Of a stretch of 64,000 nt of DNA, positions 52,337-60,823 are shown one piece after another. This DNA comes from Massilia solisilvae (GTDB taxonomy: Bacteria > Pseudomonadota > Gammaproteobacteria > Burkholderiales > Burkholderiaceae_D), in contig NZ_JANUGV010000007.1 in the NCBI RefSeq assembly GCF_024753215.1, forward strand, positions 1 through 64,000. Direction: 5' to 3'. The translations under genes and the position numbers were made by a program. Numbering within the stretch: position 1 is the first letter of the stretch; every line of letters begins with the position of its first letter. Under the pieces are notes generated by a model that made no database searches, had not been told where the DNA came from, and saw only the letters and a list, made by a program, of their open reading frames with translations.

Positions 52337-53452
52337 ATGGCGCACATTCCGGAACGGCGCTCGCTCGGGCGCAGGCTCAAGCCTTACTTCGCGGTCTTCG
52401 ACGGCCCGCTGGCCCTGATCCTGTTCCTGCTGCTGTGCACGGGCCTGGTCACGCTGTCGTCGGCCGGGCACGACTTCCCGGGCCGCCTGGAAGGTCAGAT
52501 GCGCAACATCCTGGTCGCCTTCGTGATCATGTGGGTGGCGGCCAACGTGCCGCCGCAGACGCTGCTGCGCCTTGCGGTGCCGGTGTACACGGTGGGCGTG
52601 GCGCTGCTCATTGCGGTGGCGGTGGCCGGCACGGTCAAGAAGGGCGCGCGGCGCTGGCTGCACGTGGGCGTGGACATCCAGCCGTCCGAGATCATGAAGA
52701 TCGCCATGCCGCTGATGCTGGCGTGGTACTTCCAGTTCAAGCAGGGCGTGGTGCGCTGGCACTCGTTCATCGTCGCCGCGGTCCTGCTGGTGATTCCCGT
52801 CGGGCTGATCGCCAGGCAGCCGGACCTGGGCACCTCGCTGCTGGTGCTGGCACCTGGCTTTTACGTGATCTTCCTGGCCGGCCTGTCGTGGAAGGCGCTG
52901 ATCGGGCTGGCCGCCGCCGCCGGGGCCAGCCTGCCGGTGGTATGGTCGATGATGCACGACTACCAGCGCGAGCGCGTGATGACGCTGATCGACCCCACCT
53001 CCGACCCGCTCGGCAAGGGCTTTCACATTATCCAGTCCACGATTGCGATCGGCTCGGGCGGCGTTACCGGAAAGGGCTACATGAAGGGCACCCAGGCCTA
53101 CCTCGAGTTCATCCCCGAGCGCACCACCGACTTCATCTTCTCGGTGTATTCGGAAGAGTTCGGCCTGGTCGGCAACCTGGTGCTGCTGTTCCTGTACCTG
53201 CTGCTCATCGGCCGTGGCCTGATGATCGCGGCAAACGCGCCCAACCTGTTCACGCGCCTGCTTGCGGGATCGATCACGATGAGCTTCTTTACTTACGCGT
53301 TCGTCAATATGGGCATGGTGTCCGGCATCCTGCCCGTGGTCGGCGTGCCGCTGCCGTTCATGAGTTACGGCGGAACCGCGCTTTTCACACTGGGCCTCGC
53401 GTCTGGTATATTGATGAGCATACAAAGACACCGAAAACTGGTGCAGACTTGA
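52337..53452 (+). CDS. mrdB: Peptidoglycan glycosyltransferase RodA
   Basis: The 371-residue SEDS-family polymerase builds glycan strands with PBP2. It has about ten membrane helices, GARRWLHVGVDIQPSEIMKIAMPLMLAWYF and FIPERTTDFIFSVYSEEFGLVGNL (with the catalytic region Asp), and VVGVPLPFMSYGGTALFTLGLASGILMSI at the end. Also called mrdB. It follows mrdA directly and precedes rlpA by 16 bp. Confidence 0.95.
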   Translation: MAHIPERRSLGRRLKPYFAVFDGPLALILFLLLCTGLVTLSSAGHDFPGRLEGQMRNILVAFVIMWVAANVPPQTLLRLAVPVYTVGVALLIAVAVAGTVKKGARRWLHVGVDIQPSEIMKIAMPLMLAWYFQFKQGVVRWHSFIVAAVLLVIPVGLIARQPDLGTSLLVLAPGFYVIFLAGLSWKALIGLAAAAGASLPVVWSMMHDYQRERVMTLIDPTSDPLGKGFHIIQSTIAIGSGGVTGKGYMKGTQAYLEFIPERTTDFIFSVYSEEFGLVGNLVLLFLYLLLIGRGLMIAANAPNLFTRLLAGSITMSFFTYAFVNMGMVSGILPVVGVPLPFMSYGGTALFTLGLASGILMSIQRHRKLVQT

Positions 53453-53468
53453 CTGAACGAGGAGCCTG

Positions 53469-54464
53469 ATGGCCGTTTCGAGAACCCTCCCTACGGTCAT
53501 CATGCTCTCGGCGTTGATGGCAGGTTGCAGCTCCACCGGAGAGCACCACCGTTTCATTCCCCTGCCGTGGCCGCACAAGTCGGCCAAGGACCACAAGATC
53601 GATCCCGACCTGCCGGCGCTGCCGCCTGCCGGTTCCGGCCGCGGCGGCTATTACCAGGACGACGGCCCCGGCGAGAATCCGCCGCCGGGCCTGCGCGACG
53701 TGCCCGACGCCGAGGTCAAGTACGAGCCGTACGCGAAATTCGCGAACAAGCCATACTCGGTGTTCGGCCAGACCTACACCCCGCTGATCAACGACGAGCC
53801 GTTCACGCAGCGCGGCGTAGCCAGCTGGTACGGCGTCAAGTTCCATGGCCAGCGCACGTCCTCGGGCGAGCTGTACGACATGTACAAGATGACGGCGGCG
53901 CATCCGGTGCTGCCGATCCCGTCGTACGCGCGCGTGACCAGCATGGAAAGCGGCAAGTCGGTGGTCGTGCGCATCAACGACCGCGGGCCCTTCCATTCCG
54001 ACCGCATCATCGACGTGTCGTACACGGCGGCGCTCAAGCTGGGACTGTTGGGCAAGGGCAGTCACGAGGTCAAGATCGAGCGCATGTTCCCCAACGACCC
54101 GGCGCGCATTGCGACCACGCGGCGCGAAGCCACGTCCGCCGCGCAGGCGGTGCCGGCGCCGCCGTCGATTGCGGCCCTGATGCTGGAGGACCGCATGGAG
54201 CCGGAGCCGGCGCCGGTGGCGCAAAGCGCGCCCCCGAGCGGCTTCTACCTGCAGCTGGGATCGTTCAGCAAGGCCGGCAAGGCGCAGGAGATGAGCGAGC
54301 GGCTGGTACAGGCCGGGCTGTCGGCCGATTCGCTCAAGGTGATCGCAGCCGGCGCCGTGAACAGGCTGCTGCGCGGGCCGTTCAGCACGCGCGAGCAGGC
54401 GCAGAAGGCGGTGGCGGAACTGCCAGCGGGATTCGGGATCAAGCCGATCATCGTGCGGCGCTAG
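53469..54464 (+). CDS. rlpA: Septal-ring lytic transglycosylase RlpA, lipoprotein
   Basis: The 331-residue precursor has a lipobox (LSALMAGC, Cys20), so it is anchored in the outer membrane. The double-psi beta-barrel core (GVASWYGVKFHGQRTSSGELYDMYKMTAAHPVLP, VVVRINDRGPFHSDRIIDVSYTAA) carries the catalytic Asp and His pattern, and a C-terminal SPOR domain (GFYLQLGSFSKAGKAQEMSERLVQAG) binds denuded glycan at the septum. It closes the cell-shape operon and ends nine bases before a dispersed repeat. Confidence 0.92.
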   Translation: MAVSRTLPTVIMLSALMAGCSSTGEHHRFIPLPWPHKSAKDHKIDPDLPALPPAGSGRGGYYQDDGPGENPPPGLRDVPDAEVKYEPYAKFANKPYSVFGQTYTPLINDEPFTQRGVASWYGVKFHGQRTSSGELYDMYKMTAAHPVLPIPSYARVTSMESGKSVVVRINDRGPFHSDRIIDVSYTAALKLGLLGKGSHEVKIERMFPNDPARIATTRREATSAAQAVPAPPSIAALMLEDRMEPEPAPVAQSAPPSGFYLQLGSFSKAGKAQEMSERLVQAGLSADSLKVIAAGAVNRLLRGPFSTREQAQKAVAELPAGFGIKPIIVRR

Positions 54465-54472
54465 CGAAGCAG

Positions 54473-54573
54473 CGTAGGGTGGGCGGATTCCGCCCACGCG
54501 TTCAGCCAGAGCTTGTGGCACCGAACGGTCTGCCCTGGTTGGACGCGTGGGCAGGAAACCTGCCCACCCTACG
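54473..54573. repeat. Dispersed double-hairpin repeat, copy E
   Basis: CGTAGGGTGGGCGG, ATT and CCGCCCACGCGTTCA form the left half; GGACGCGTGGGCAGG, AAA and CCTGCCCACCCTACG the right half, with a variable middle of about 39 bases. It ends exactly at the stop codon of the convergent SPOR gene (54574) and starts nine bases after rlpA, so it fills the whole gap between converging genes. Confidence 0.88.
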
Positions 54574-55293
54574 TTATTTGCAGGCGCGCACGTCGGCGCT
54601 GTCGTAGCGGTCGGCGATGTCGACGATCTTCGCGCGCGTATCGGCATCGATGCCGCGGAACTGGTACACGGTGCGGTTGCTGACCGGCCCGCGCGGGGCG
54701 ATGCGCGCGCTGCGCACTCCTTGTTTGGCCAGCGACGCGAGCATGGCCTGGGCCGATGCCTCGGACTTGAACAGCCCCAGCGAGATGCCGTACTTGTAGG
54801 GCGAATCGCCCGGGATGATGAAGAAGTTCGTCACGCCCATCGAACGCAGCTCGGCCGCCTTGCGGTCGGCGGCCTCCTTGCTGCCCTGGCTCGGGATGTA
54901 CACCAGCCGGCTCGTCACTTCCTGGAACGGCACGGTCACGTGCGTTTCGTGCTCGCCCAAGTCCAGCTTGGCCAGGCGCGCCTGGAAGCGGCGCTCGTCG
55001 GCGGGGGACAGCGGACCGACTTCGGTACAGGCCACCACGGCCACCGGCGGGGCGCTGGCTGCGGGCGCGGAGGCGGCGGCCGGCGCGGATGCTTCGCTCG
55101 AGGCCGCCGCGGCGCTGGCGGCCGCCGCCTGCGCCTGCTCGGCCGTGACCATTTGCACGCGCTGCGGCTCGAGCTGGTTCTTGACGCGCGCCGGTTCGTG
55201 TTCCTCGCTTTTCACGTTGCCGAGATAGCCCTTGGAGTAAGCGAACAGCACGGCGTTCAGGCCGAGCAGGATCCAGAAGACGAATTTGAGCAC
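54574..55293 (-). CDS. SPOR domain-containing membrane protein
   Basis: The 239-residue protein has an N-terminal membrane helix (KFVFWILLGLNAVLFAYSKGYL), an Ala/Ser-rich linker (about 55-90) and a C-terminal SPOR-like domain (RLVYIPSQGSKEAADRKAAELRSMGVTNFFIIPGDSPYKYGISLGLFKSEASAQAML) that probably binds septal peptidoglycan. It is the last gene of the argS-led operon, three bases after coaX. Role in division is inferred from the domain. Confidence 0.8.
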   Translation of the reverse strand: MLKFVFWILLGLNAVLFAYSKGYLGNVKSEEHEPARVKNQLEPQRVQMVTAEQAQAAAASAAAASSEASAPAAASAPAASAPPVAVVACTEVGPLSPADERRFQARLAKLDLGEHETHVTVPFQEVTSRLVYIPSQGSKEAADRKAAELRSMGVTNFFIIPGDSPYKYGISLGLFKSEASAQAMLASLAKQGVRSARIAPRGPVSNRTVYQFRGIDADTRAKIVDIADRYDSADVRACK

Positions 55294-55296
55294 GGT

Positions 55297-56037
55297 CTAT
55301 TCCTCCATCTGTGCGGCGCCAGCGGCGGCCGCGTGCAAACCCACCAGCACCATATTATCGGCCAGCCGGTGCGGGATGTTGAGCGAGGTGGATATCCACG
55401 GCGCCGCGCCGCCAGACACGATGCAGCGTTCGGCCTGGTGCGCCCGCACTGCGCGTTCGATGGCGCCGGCCTGCGCCGACAGGCAGCCCGAGACGATCGC
55501 ATCGTCGGTATTGTCGGCGAACAGCGGGGGCGGCGCGGCGCCTGGCGCCACCTGCGGCAGCTGGGCCGTGTTGTGGGCCAGGGACGAAGCCATCAGCGCC
55601 AGGCCCGGCAGGATCATCCCGCCGATGAACACGCCGTCGGCGCTGACCGCGTCGATCGTGGTGGCGGTGCCGCAGGTGGCCACCACCAGCGCCCGCCCCG
55701 GTTCCAGCGCGCGCGCGCCGATCGCGGCGGCGAAGCGGTCGCAGCCAAGCTGGGTCGGGTTGCGATAGCCGTTCGTGAGTCCGGCGCGGTGCGCGCTCGA
55801 CGCGAACCACTCCGTCGGCACCGTCGGCAGCAGCGCGCCGAGCCGCGCGCGCAGCTCTGCTCCCGCCACGTTGGAGATGATGGCGCGCGCGATGTGCATG
55901 CCCTGCCAGGACTGCGACAGCGTGTCGAGCGCGGCGTGCGCGACCGCCCCTTGCGCCAGCCACTCGCCCGGGGCCGCCGCCATGTCGGCCAGCGCCCACT
56001 TGACCCGCGTGTTGCCCGCGTCCACCAGCAGCAGCAT
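55297..56037 (-). CDS. coaX: Type III pantothenate kinase
   Basis: The 246-residue ASKHA-fold kinase phosphorylates pantothenate in coenzyme A synthesis. Motifs are LLLVDAGNTRVKWAL (phosphate loop with Asp6), LGCDRFAAAIGA and CGTATTIDAVSADGVFIGGMILPG. It belongs to the potassium-dependent CoaX type without feedback by CoA. The ATG at 56037 lies two bases after the birA stop, the usual birA-coaX pair in betaproteobacteria. Confidence 0.95.
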   Translation of the reverse strand: MLLLVDAGNTRVKWALADMAAAPGEWLAQGAVAHAALDTLSQSWQGMHIARAIISNVAGAELRARLGALLPTVPTEWFASSAHRAGLTNGYRNPTQLGCDRFAAAIGARALEPGRALVVATCGTATTIDAVSADGVFIGGMILPGLALMASSLAHNTAQLPQVAPGAAPPPLFADNTDDAIVSGCLSAQAGAIERAVRAHQAERCIVSGGAAPWISTSLNIPHRLADNMVLVGLHAAAAGAAQMEE

Positions 56038-56039
56038 CG

Positions 56040-56804
56040 TCACTCCTTCAGCCGCAGCGAGACGTCGCCGGCGGCGATCGCGATGCGGCCCTCGCTGGTG
56101 TCGAGCAGCAGCCGGCCCGTGTCGTCCACGCCGGCGGCCACGCCTTCGTGCAGCACTGCGCCGCGGTCGAGGATGCGGACCGTGTCGCCCTGGTAGGCGT
56201 GCAGCAGGTTCCAGCGCGCGGCAAAGGCGGAAAACCCGGTGCGTTCGAACTGGCGCAGCATTGCGGCCAGGCCGTCCAGGAGCGCCGCTATCAGTTCGTC
56301 GCGGTCCATGCGCGCCAGCCACGGGACGGCGGACACGGCGCGTCCGATCTCGCGTTCGAGTTCGTCGGGCATCACGAGGTTCAGGCCCACGCCGATCACG
56401 GCCCAGATCCCCGGGCCCGGCGCGGCCGCCGTCTCGATCAGGATGCCGGCCAGCTTGTCGCCATCCTTGAGCAGGTCGTTCGGCCACTTCAGGCGTACCT
56501 GCACGCCGAGCCGGCCGAGCGTTTCGGCCAAGGCCACGCCCACCGCCAGCGGCAGTCCGGACAGCGCCTGCGGCCCGGACTCGAACTTCCACGCCAGCGA
56601 AAAGGTCAGCGAATGGCCGGGCGCTGACAGCCAGCTGCGCCCGGCGCGCCCGCGCCCCGCGGTCTGGTTCTCGGCCACCAGCAGCAGCGGCTGCGCGAGA
56701 GCGCCTGCGCGCGCCAGCAGGTCGACGTTGGTCGATCCGGTTTCAGGCACCACTTCGACTTGCACGCCGCTCGTGGACAGCGCGGCGATCGATGCGGCGT
56801 TCAT
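56040..56804 (-). CDS. birA: Biotin-[acetyl-CoA-carboxylase] ligase
   Basis: The 254-residue ligase attaches biotin to carboxylase carrier domains. The biotinyl-AMP loop is GRGRAGRSW (Gly50-Trp58), with KWPNDLLKDGDKLAGILIE and the C-terminal SH3-like domain. The N-terminal DNA-binding domain of E. coli BirA is missing, so it is a pure enzyme and not a repressor. The ATG at 56804 overlaps the SDR stop in an ATGA junction; longer in-frame starts lie inside the SDR gene. Confidence 0.94.
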   Translation of the reverse strand: MNAASIAALSTSGVQVEVVPETGSTNVDLLARAGALAQPLLLVAENQTAGRGRAGRSWLSAPGHSLTFSLAWKFESGPQALSGLPLAVGVALAETLGRLGVQVRLKWPNDLLKDGDKLAGILIETAAAPGPGIWAVIGVGLNLVMPDELEREIGRAVSAVPWLARMDRDELIAALLDGLAAMLRQFERTGFSAFAARWNLLHAYQGDTVRILDRGAVLHEGVAAGVDDTGRLLLDTSEGRIAIAAGDVSLRLKE

Positions 56805-57595
56805 GGCGCCGCCTTGCGCGCCTTGCGCGGCGCCTTGTGGAACAGGGCGTCGTACAGCGGATTGGGCAGCAGCCGCAGCAGCTTGGCGACGACGCCCATC
56901 TGCCACGGGATGACACGGTAGCTGTCGCCGCGGCCGATGGCGCGCACCGCCAGTTCGGCGAAGCGATCCACCGGCATCAGGAAGGGCATCGGGTATTGGT
57001 TGTGACGGGTCATTGGTGTATCGATGTATCCCGGCGCGATGGTCACGACCGGGATGCCATGTTGCTTCAGTTCGAGCCGCAGCGACTCGCAGTACGAGAT
57101 GACCGCCGCCTTCGATGCGCTGTAGGCGCCGGCGCCGGGCAGGCCGCGGATGCCGGCCACGCTGGCGATACCCACCAGCCGGCGCGGACCCGGCTGGGCC
57201 TTCATCGCCTCGACGAAGGGAGCGAAGGTGGCCACGGTGGCGTTGACGTTGGTGGCGAACACGGCGTCGAACACGCCAAGGTCTTCCGCGCGGTCGGTGA
57301 GCGTGCCGTGCGAGATGCCGGCGTTGGCGATCACGATGTCGGCGCCGCCGAGCGCGCCGATGAAGTCCTGCGCGGCGGCCGCCAGCGCAGGACGGTCGAG
57401 CACGTCGAGCGCGTACACGCGGTGGCGTTCGGGATTGGGCAGGCTGGCGGCCAGTTCTTCCAGCAGTTCGCGGCGGCGCGCGGCCAGGCCAAGCGTGGCG
57501 CCTTGCTGCGCGTAGCGGCGCGCCAGCGCGGCGCCGATGCCGCTCGATGCGCCGGTGATGAACACACGGTCCATGCTGCCGGCGGCATGGGTCAT
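56801..57595 (-). CDS. Short-chain dehydrogenase/reductase
   Basis: The 264-residue SDR has the cofactor loop TGASSGIGAALARRYA, the NAG motif in VIANAGISHG, and the active-site Ser, Tyr and Lys in GIASVAG and AYSASKAAV. Arg residues after the second strand (AARRREL) suggest NADP. A basic, hydrophobic C-terminal tail (MGVVAKLLRLLPNPLYDALFHKAPRKARK) could touch the membrane, as in SDRs that act on lipids. It overlaps dsbA and birA by ATGA junctions at both ends. Its substrate is unknown. Confidence 0.88.
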   Translation of the reverse strand: MTHAAGSMDRVFITGASSGIGAALARRYAQQGATLGLAARRRELLEELAASLPNPERHRVYALDVLDRPALAAAAQDFIGALGGADIVIANAGISHGTLTDRAEDLGVFDAVFATNVNATVATFAPFVEAMKAQPGPRRLVGIASVAGIRGLPGAGAYSASKAAVISYCESLRLELKQHGIPVVTIAPGYIDTPMTRHNQYPMPFLMPVDRFAELAVRAIGRGDSYRVIPWQMGVVAKLLRLLPNPLYDALFHKAPRKARKAAP

Positions 57596-58263
57596 TTCTT
57601 GTCCGCTTTCGCGCGTGCGACCAGGTAGTCCATCACCTGCAGCGCCTCCTGCTGCATCTGGCTCTCGGCGACCTGTTCGGTTTGCCCCAGGTGGGCGTGG
57701 TAGGGCGAGGTCAGGTAGCGGCCGCCGACGGCGACCATCGGCCACTGGTTGATGCCGTAGGCCTGCATCTTGGCGTTGGCCTGGTACATGCGCGCCTGCA
57801 CGCCGTACGAACGGTAGGTGTCGATGAAACGGGCGCGGTCGATGCCGGCCTTGCTCGCCCAGTCGAACACGGCTTCGTCGGTATTGAGCGGCAGGCGGCT
57901 TTCGTGCATCGCGGCGAACACCTTGGCGTGGTACTGCTCCAGCAGGCCCAGCGCCTCGAGCGTGTAGAACAGGCGCTGTTGCGGCAACACGTTCATGTCG
58001 CGCGTGATGTGCACGCGCTTGAACACGATGTTCGCGCCCTGCTTTTTGACCCAGGCCGCCAGCACCGGCTCGAAGGCGTTGCAGTGCGGGCAGTAGTAGG
58101 CGAAGAACTCGGTCACTTCGACCTTGTCGCCGGCGTCCGTCGGCTGCGCGGCCGGCAGCACCAGGTATTCGACGCCGGCCGCGGGCGCATTGGGGGAGGC
58201 GCCTGCGGCCGAAACGAAGCCGAGCAGGGCGCAGGCGATCAGCAGGCGGCGCAGCAGGCGCAT
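57592..58263 (-). CDS. dsbA: Thiol:disulfide interchange protein DsbA
   Basis: The 223-residue periplasmic oxidase forms disulfides in exported proteins. It has a signal peptide (MRLLRRLLIACALLGFVSAAGA), the active site CPHC (Cys58, Cys61) in EFFAYYCPHCNAFEP, and the cis-proline loop INQWPMVAVGG. It lies 10 bases after the SPOR gene and overlaps the SDR gene by four bases in an ATGA junction. Confidence 0.94.
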   Translation of the reverse strand: MRLLRRLLIACALLGFVSAAGASPNAPAAGVEYLVLPAAQPTDAGDKVEVTEFFAYYCPHCNAFEPVLAAWVKKQGANIVFKRVHITRDMNVLPQQRLFYTLEALGLLEQYHAKVFAAMHESRLPLNTDEAVFDWASKAGIDRARFIDTYRSYGVQARMYQANAKMQAYGINQWPMVAVGGRYLTSPYHAHLGQTEQVAESQMQQEALQVMDYLVARAKADKK

Positions 58264-58273
58264 GGGAAGCTCC

Positions 58274-58924
58274 CTATTTCTGGTTGCGGACGATGGCCAC
58301 GTCCACGCCGCTGTCGAGCAGCTTGGCCCTGGCCTTGTTCATTGCCTCGACCTGGTTGTACGGGCCCATGCGCACGCGGTGCAGCACGCCCGAATCGCTG
58401 GTGCGGTCGCTGATGCTGGCCTCGAAGCCGAGCAGGGCCAGCTTGGCCTTGGCGCTTTCGGCGTCGGCCATTTCGCGGAACGCGCCGGCCTGCAGGTAGT
58501 ACACATAGCCGTCGCCGCCGGCTGCCGGGGCCGCGGCGGGGGCGGCAGGCGCAGGTGCTGGCGCGGCGCGCGGCGTCTCGGCCGCCGCTTGCGGCGCCGG
58601 CTCCTTCATGCCGGCGATCGCGGTGCCCAGCGGGTCGGCGTCGGCCGCGTTGCCGCTGCGGGCGGCGCGCGCGCTCAGTTCCTTGTTCGCTTCGCGCGCG
58701 GCGTCGCGGTTGCTGTACAGCGGCTTGTTCGGGTCGGTCGCCTGGCCCGGCTCCGGGTCTGCCGGGCGGCCAGTCTTGACCGCCTTGTCGGTGAACGGCG
58801 AGGCGCCTTTGGTGATCGCCAGCGCCACCGCCACCGCGATGGCAAGGCCGATGATCAGGCCGATGATGATGCCGGTGAGCGTGCTGCCACGCTGGCGGCT
58901 GTGGAGTGGGTGCTGGACGGTCAT
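58274..58924 (-). CDS. SPOR domain-containing protein, FtsN-like
   Basis: The 216-residue bitopic protein has a short cytosolic tail, one membrane helix (STLTGIIIGLIIGLAIAVAVALAI), a Pro/Ala-rich periplasmic linker (about 95-145) and a C-terminal SPOR domain (GYVYYLQAGAFREMADAESAKAKLALLGFEASI...VLHRVRMGPYN). The layout matches betaproteobacterial FtsN-like division proteins, but it lacks a clear FtsN essential helix, so I do not give a symbol. It follows argS by 15 bp. Confidence 0.82.
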   Translation of the reverse strand: MTVQHPLHSRQRGSTLTGIIIGLIIGLAIAVAVALAITKGASPFTDKAVKTGRPADPEPGQATDPNKPLYSNRDAAREANKELSARAARSGNAADADPLGTAIAGMKEPAPQAAAETPRAAPAPAPAAPAAAPAAGGDGYVYYLQAGAFREMADAESAKAKLALLGFEASISDRTSDSGVLHRVRMGPYNQVEAMNKARAKLLDSGVDVAIVRNQK

Positions 58925-58939
58925 TGACGCCTTCTCTGG

Positions 58940-60649
58940 TTACATCTTGTTGGGTGCGGATACGCCGATCAGGGCCAGGCCGTTGCGCAGCACCTGGCGG
59001 GTTGCCGCCAAGAGTGCCAGGCGCGCCAGCTTGAGCGCCTCGTCGTCCACCAGCACGCGCTCGGCGTTGTAGTAGCCGTGCAGTTCGCCGGCCAGCTCGC
59101 GCAGGTAGAACGCGACCTGGTGCGGGCCCAGTTCGGCCAGCGCGCGCTCGAGCATTTCGGGGTAGGCGGCCAGGGTGGCCAGCAGCGTCGCTTCGCGCGG
59201 GGCGGTCAGCGGGGCCAGGTCCACGCCCGCCAGCGCCGCTTCATCGCCGCCCCACTGCGCCAGCACCGAACAGATGCGGGCATGGGCGTACTGCACGTAG
59301 TACACCGGGTTCTCGTCGCTGGTCTTGAGCGCCACGTCCACGTCGAACACGAATTCGGTATCGGCCTTGCGCGAGATGAGGAAGAAGCGCACCGCGTCGC
59401 GCCCGCGCGTGATGTCGCCGTTGCCCGACCATTCGATCAGGTCGCGCACGGTTACGTAGGAGCCGGCGCGCTTGCTGATCTTGACCTCTTCGCCGTTCTT
59501 CATCACGGTGACCATCTTGTGCAGCACGTAGTCGGGGTAGCCCTGCGGGATGCCGATGTTCACCGCCTGCAGGCCGGCGCGCACGCGCGCGATGGTGCCG
59601 TGGTGGTCGCTTCCCTGCACGTTGATCGCCTTGGTGAAGCCGCGGCGGAATTTCTCGATGTGGTAGGCCACGTCCGGCAGGAAGTAGGTGTAGGTGCCGT
59701 CGGACTTGCGCATCACGCGGTCCTTGTCGTCGCCGTAGTCGGTGGTCTTGAGCCACAGCGCGCCTTCCTGTTCGTAGGTCTTGCCCGAATCGACCAGCGC
59801 CTTGACGGTCGCCTCGACCTTGCCGTCGGTGTAGAGCGAAGACTCGAGGTAGTAATTGTCGAACTTGACACCGAAAGCCTGCAGGTCGATGTCCTGCTCG
59901 TTGCGCAGGTAGGTCACCGCGAAGCGGCGGATCGATTCGAGGTCGTCGGTGGCGCCGCTGGCGGTGGCCGGCTGGCCATCGCTGGCCGAGACGGTCTTCC
60001 TGGCCAGGAAGTCGTCGGCGATGTCCTGGATGTAGTCGCCGTTGTAGGCCGACTCGGGCCATTCCGTGTCGCCCGGACGGAAGCCCCGTGCGCGCGCCTG
60101 CACCGAGTTGGCCAGCGTGAGAATCTGTACGCCCGCGTCGTTGTAGTAGAACTCGCGCGTGACCTGGTGGCCCTGCGACTCGAACAGCGACGACAGCGCG
60201 TCGCCCAGCGCGGCCTGGCGGCCGTGGCCCACGTGCAGCGGGCCGGTCGGGTTGGCGGACACGAATTCGATGATCACGTGCTTGCCGGTGCCGGCGGTGC
60301 TGCGGCCGTAGCCCTCGCCCTGCTGCAGGATGGTGCGCACCACCGACTGCTTGGCACTGGCCGCCACGCGCAGGTTGATGAAGCCGGGGCCGGCCACGTC
60401 GGCCGATTCCACCAGCCCCTGTGCGGCGGGCTCGGCAAGCAGGGCGGCGACCAGGCGCGTGGCCAGCTCGCGCGGGTTGGTCTTGAGCGGCTTGGCCAGC
60501 TGCATGGCGATATTGCAGGCGATGTCGCCGTGCGACGGGTCGCGCGGGCGCTCCAGGACGATATTCGGGGTCAAATCGCTGCCGGCGATGATCGGCGCAA
60601 GGGCGGCCTGGAACAGGGCAGCGATTTCTTGTTTTTGTTGGGCGAGCAT
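58940..60649 (-). CDS. argS: Arginyl-tRNA synthetase
   Basis: The 569-residue class I synthetase has the HIGH motif as [14 protein letters not shown], the KMSKS-like loop [13 protein letters not shown], an N-terminal tRNA-binding domain and the anticodon-binding helices at the C-terminus ([16 protein letters not shown]). Length is normal. It leads the seven-gene minus-strand operon through to the SPOR gene at 54574. A TTATACT stretch near 60709 in the upstream gap may hold its promoter region. Confidence 0.96.
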   Translation of the reverse strand: MLAQQKQEIAALFQAALAPIIAGSDLTPNIVLERPRDPSHGDIACNIAMQLAKPLKTNPRELATRLVAALLAEPAAQGLVESADVAGPGFINLRVAASAKQSVVRTILQQGEGYGRSTAGTGKHVIIEFVSANPTGPLHVGHGRQAALGDALSSLFESQGHQVTREFYYNDAGVQILTLANSVQARARGFRPGDTEWPESAYNGDYIQDIADDFLARKTVSASDGQPATASGATDDLESIRRFAVTYLRNEQDIDLQAFGVKFDNYYLESSLYTDGKVEATVKALVDSGKTYEQEGALWLKTTDYGDDKDRVMRKSDGTYTYFLPDVAYHIEKFRRGFTKAINVQGSDHHGTIARVRAGLQAVNIGIPQGYPDYVLHKMVTVMKNGEEVKISKRAGSYVTVRDLIEWSGNGDITRGRDAVRFFLISRKADTEFVFDVDVALKTSDENPVYYVQYAHARICSVLAQWGGDEAALAGVDLAPLTAPREATLLATLAAYPEMLERALAELGPHQVAFYLRELAGELHGYYNAERVLVDDEALKLARLALLAATRQVLRNGLALIGVSAPNKM

Positions 60650-60823
60650 GGTGGTTCGTCTGTAAAGGGTTCGGGCCGTGGCCGCGCCACAGGCAAAATA
60701 TCGTCCATTATACTGGTTTGCCGCAGCGCCGAATACCGCCAGGGCGCGCCGCGGCGCGACGGTTTAAGCCTGGCCAAAGGCGAAGCCGGTACAATGGCCG
60801 TCCTTTATGCATCCACGATCGCC

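Noticed and set aside
49088-53596. A 1502-codon open frame on the minus strand
   Set aside because: It runs antisense to mreC, mreD, mrdA and rodA, which are all firmly identified. Long stop-free antisense frames are expected in GC-rich genes, and its translation is Arg/His/Gln-rich without any domain.
59078-60823. A long in-frame upstream extension of rsmB
   Set aside because: The extension is antisense to argS and contains no family features. The rsmB start is placed near 60824.
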